From assembly GCA_018057925.1 (NCBI GenBank), contig JAGPCT010000007.1, positions 1 through 64,000 on the forward strand: a DNA stretch of 64,000 nt, written 5' to 3'. Source of the DNA: Saprospiraceae bacterium. GTDB lineage: Bacteria; Bacteroidota; Bacteroidia; Chitinophagales; Saprospiraceae. The translations under genes and the position numbers were made by a program. The notes below the pieces were generated by a model. That model was not told the origin of the DNA. It saw nothing but the letters and a program-made list of their open reading frames with translations, and ran no database searches. Of the stretch, positions 62,225 to 64,000 are shown in pieces (position 1 is the first letter of the stretch; every line of letters starts with the position of its first letter).

Positions 62225-62764
62225 ATGCAAAATAACGATAAAGAAAATATGGATCAAATAGATAATAACGATGAATTGATTGACGATGGTGTAGTAGATT
62301 CAACAGGCACTGAGGATGAAGTCACTCAACTCACAACAAGGATTGCGGAACTCGAAGATAAGAATTTGCGACTTTTTGCCGAGTTCGAAAACTTCAGAAA
62401 GCGGACTCAAAAAGAGAAATATGAGCTCATAAAGACAGCGTCACAAGACATATTGTCAGCATTGCTGCCTGTTCTGGATGATTTTGACAGGACAAAAAAA
62501 ATAGCTGACGAGATGGCAGAGCAAGATGGGTTTGTTGAAGGCGTTTTATTGGTTTATAAAAAATTGCAAACATTGGTAAATTCCAAAGGCCTCCTTGCTT
62601 TAGAATCTAATAATGATGTTTTCGATCCTGAACTACACGATGCCATATCGCACATTCAAGCGCCTGATCCATCCATGGTAGGCAAAGTAATCGATACCAT
62701 TGAGAAAGGTTATTTACTCAACGATAAGTTGATTCGTCACGCAAAAGTGGTTGTTGGGGCATAG
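62225..62764 (+). CDS. grpE: GrpE nucleotide exchange factor
   Basis: 179 residues: acidic N-terminus (to about 30), coiled-coil dimer helix (TTRIAELEDKNLRLFAEFENFRKRTQKEKYE) and C-terminal beta domain with the family block NDVFDPELHDAISHI and GYLLNDKLIRHAKVVV. Releases ADP from DnaK. Followed by dnaJ after 40 bases; dnaK is not in the window. Confidence 0.97.
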   Translation: MQNNDKENMDQIDNNDELIDDGVVDSTGTEDEVTQLTTRIAELEDKNLRLFAEFENFRKRTQKEKYELIKTASQDILSALLPVLDDFDRTKKIADEMAEQDGFVEGVLLVYKKLQTLVNSKGLLALESNNDVFDPELHDAISHIQAPDPSMVGKVIDTIEKGYLLNDKLIRHAKVVVGA

Positions 62765-62804
62765 TCTTAATTTTATTTTTAAAAAAGCAAACTAATTTCT
62801 GACT

Positions 62805-63962
62805 ATGTCAAAACGTGATTATTACGAAGTCCTTGGAGTTTCGAAAGGTGTCGATGAGACAGAGCTTAAAAAGGCCTATCGCAAGATAGCTATGCAGTAC
62901 CATCCGGATAGGAATCCGGGTGACAAAGGTGTAGAAGAAAAATTTAAAGAAGCTGCCGAAGCTTACGAAGTTTTGAGCAATCCGGATAAGCGGGCGAGAT
63001 ATGATAGAATGGGCCATGCCGGCGTAGATCCTAATTATGGTGGCGGCGGATTCGGTGGTCACGGTATGACCATGGAAGATATCTTTGCCAACTTCGGAAA
63101 TGTGTTTGAAGATTCCCCATTCGGTTCGTTCTTTGGTGGCGGACAAAGCCGTTCACAGAATAATGGTCAACGCGGAAGCAACCTTCGAATAAAGATAAAG
63201 ATGACCCTAGAAGAAATCAATTCAGGTGTCAAAAAGAAAATTAGAGTCAACAAAAGTGTAAGTTGCCATACATGCGGCGGCTCTGGTGCTAAAGATAGAT
63301 CATCTGTCAAAACATGTACTACCTGTAATGGTCAGGGAGCTGTACGCCAAGTGAGAAATACATTCTTAGGTCAAATGCAGACCACTGCAACGTGCCCTAC
63401 ATGCCATGGGTCGGGTAAAGTCGTTACCGCCAATTGTACCAATTGTAAAGGCGATGGACGAGTACAGGCAGAAGAAACCATCGAGTTTGATATTCCGGCT
63501 GGCGTAGCTGATGGCATGCAGTTATCGATGTCCGGTAAAGGCAATGCAGGCAAGAAGAACGGCCCGGCAGGTGATTTGATAATTACAATCGAAGAAATTC
63601 CCCATGAATCCCTTGAAAGAGACGATAATAACCTCCTCTATGACCTAAATATCAATATTGCAGACGCTGCCTTAGGTATTTCCGTCGAAGTGCCTACAAT
63701 CGATGGCAAGGCAAGGATAAAAGTGCCGGCAGGTACCCAATCCGGAAAAATCTTCCGTCTCAGAGGTAAAGGACTCCCGGCACTCCAGCAATATGGAAGA
63801 GGAGATCAACTTATTCAGGTTAATGTATGGACACCTCAAAAACTCAATGACGAAGAAAAAGCGTTGTTGGATAAATTGAGAAGTATGCCTAACTTTAGTC
63901 CCGACCCGACCAAACAATCCAAAGGCTTCTTTCAACGTATGAAGGAAATGTTTGAAAATTAG
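62805..63962 (+). CDS. dnaJ: Chaperone DnaJ
   Basis: 385 residues: J domain with HPD in YHPDRNPGDKG, Gly/Phe-rich region (GGGGFGGHG), zinc-finger domain with four CxxCxGxG units (CHTCGGSG, CTTCNGQG, CPTCHGSG, CTNCKGDG) and C-terminal substrate-binding domains. Co-chaperone of DnaK. Complete: the stop is at 63960-63962. Confidence 0.97.
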   Translation: MSKRDYYEVLGVSKGVDETELKKAYRKIAMQYHPDRNPGDKGVEEKFKEAAEAYEVLSNPDKRARYDRMGHAGVDPNYGGGGFGGHGMTMEDIFANFGNVFEDSPFGSFFGGGQSRSQNNGQRGSNLRIKIKMTLEEINSGVKKKIRVNKSVSCHTCGGSGAKDRSSVKTCTTCNGQGAVRQVRNTFLGQMQTTATCPTCHGSGKVVTANCTNCKGDGRVQAEETIEFDIPAGVADGMQLSMSGKGNAGKKNGPAGDLIITIEEIPHESLERDDNNLLYDLNINIADAALGISVEVPTIDGKARIKVPAGTQSGKIFRLRGKGLPALQQYGRGDQLIQVNVWTPQKLNDEEKALLDKLRSMPNFSPDPTKQSKGFFQRMKEMFEN

Positions 63963-64000
63963 GAAGATTGAAAGTATTGATGTTTTCAACTGAATAGTGG

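Overview
The window is chromosomal DNA of a member of the phylum Bacteroidota, possibly a Saprospiria-like lineage (the rank below phylum is a guess). Evidence: promoters of the TTG-N19-TAnnTTTG type, few Shine-Dalgarno sequences, a C-terminal type IX secretion sorting domain, DUF1800/DUF1501 and MoxR genes, a standalone RapZ C-terminal domain, and a metY-metX-hom operon. Most genes are ordinary housekeeping genes; the accessory DNA is concentrated in two blocks.

Layout. 1-5 kb: end of an SSB-like gene, a LOG-family protein, a DEAD-box helicase with a DEFD motif II, an outer-membrane-like protein and a methyltransferase. 5.2-6.8 kb: an arsR-arsM-arsC arsenic operon with a palindromic operator. 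7.2-8.9 kb: three small genes. 9.1-19.4 kb: a one-directional restriction-modification-like island. It holds a 1396-residue GIY-YIG-like/helicase/adenine-methylase protein, a companion methylase-like subunit, a truncated Fic protein, a DUF1016 PDDEXK protein, RhuM and Bro-N proteins with truncated copies of each, a GxxExxY protein and gene remnants. 19.7-39.2 kb: housekeeping genes (queG, clpB, obgE, an AmgK-like kinase with RapZ-C, moxR, a queD-like gene, ahcY, a glycogen-phosphorylase-like gene, cdaA, miaE, an aspartyl protease). 39.34-39.53 kb: tRNA-Ser(GCT) and tRNA-Pro(TGG). 39.47-49.80 kb: an integrated element in tRNA-Pro, flanked by 58-bp direct repeats, with a tyrosine recombinase, an excisionase-like HTH protein, a DUF3987 protein, a lipoprotein and two tandem RES-like proteins. 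50.2-55.9 kb: a Lys-rich secreted protein, a membrane protein and a DUF1800/DUF1501 pair. 55.9-59.9 kb: the methionine operon with a long regulatory leader. 60-64 kb: a TPR protein, grpE and dnaJ.

Main discoveries. (1) The metY-metX-hom leader holds two consecutive attenuators. Each has a short Met/Cys-rich leader peptide, a terminator, and an upstream segment inside the peptide gene able to pair with the terminator's 5' arm. (2) In the restriction island, the two RhuM and two Bro-N copies carry different perfect palindromes centred on the same homologous codon, always with a single unpaired central base. The DUF1016 gene carries a similar palindrome. Both truncated copies end just after theirs. 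(3) Two intergenic repeat families are scattered through the window: a structured repeat of about 150 bp with terminal inverted repeats (six near-complete copies and two minimal ones), and a second family with four copies.

Pathway links. Homoserine dehydrogenase, MetX and MetY make homocysteine, AhcY recycles S-adenosylhomocysteine, and ArsM consumes SAM. QueG and the QueD-like protein belong to queuosine synthesis, and MiaE is another tRNA modification enzyme. ClpB, GrpE and DnaJ are parts of one chaperone network.
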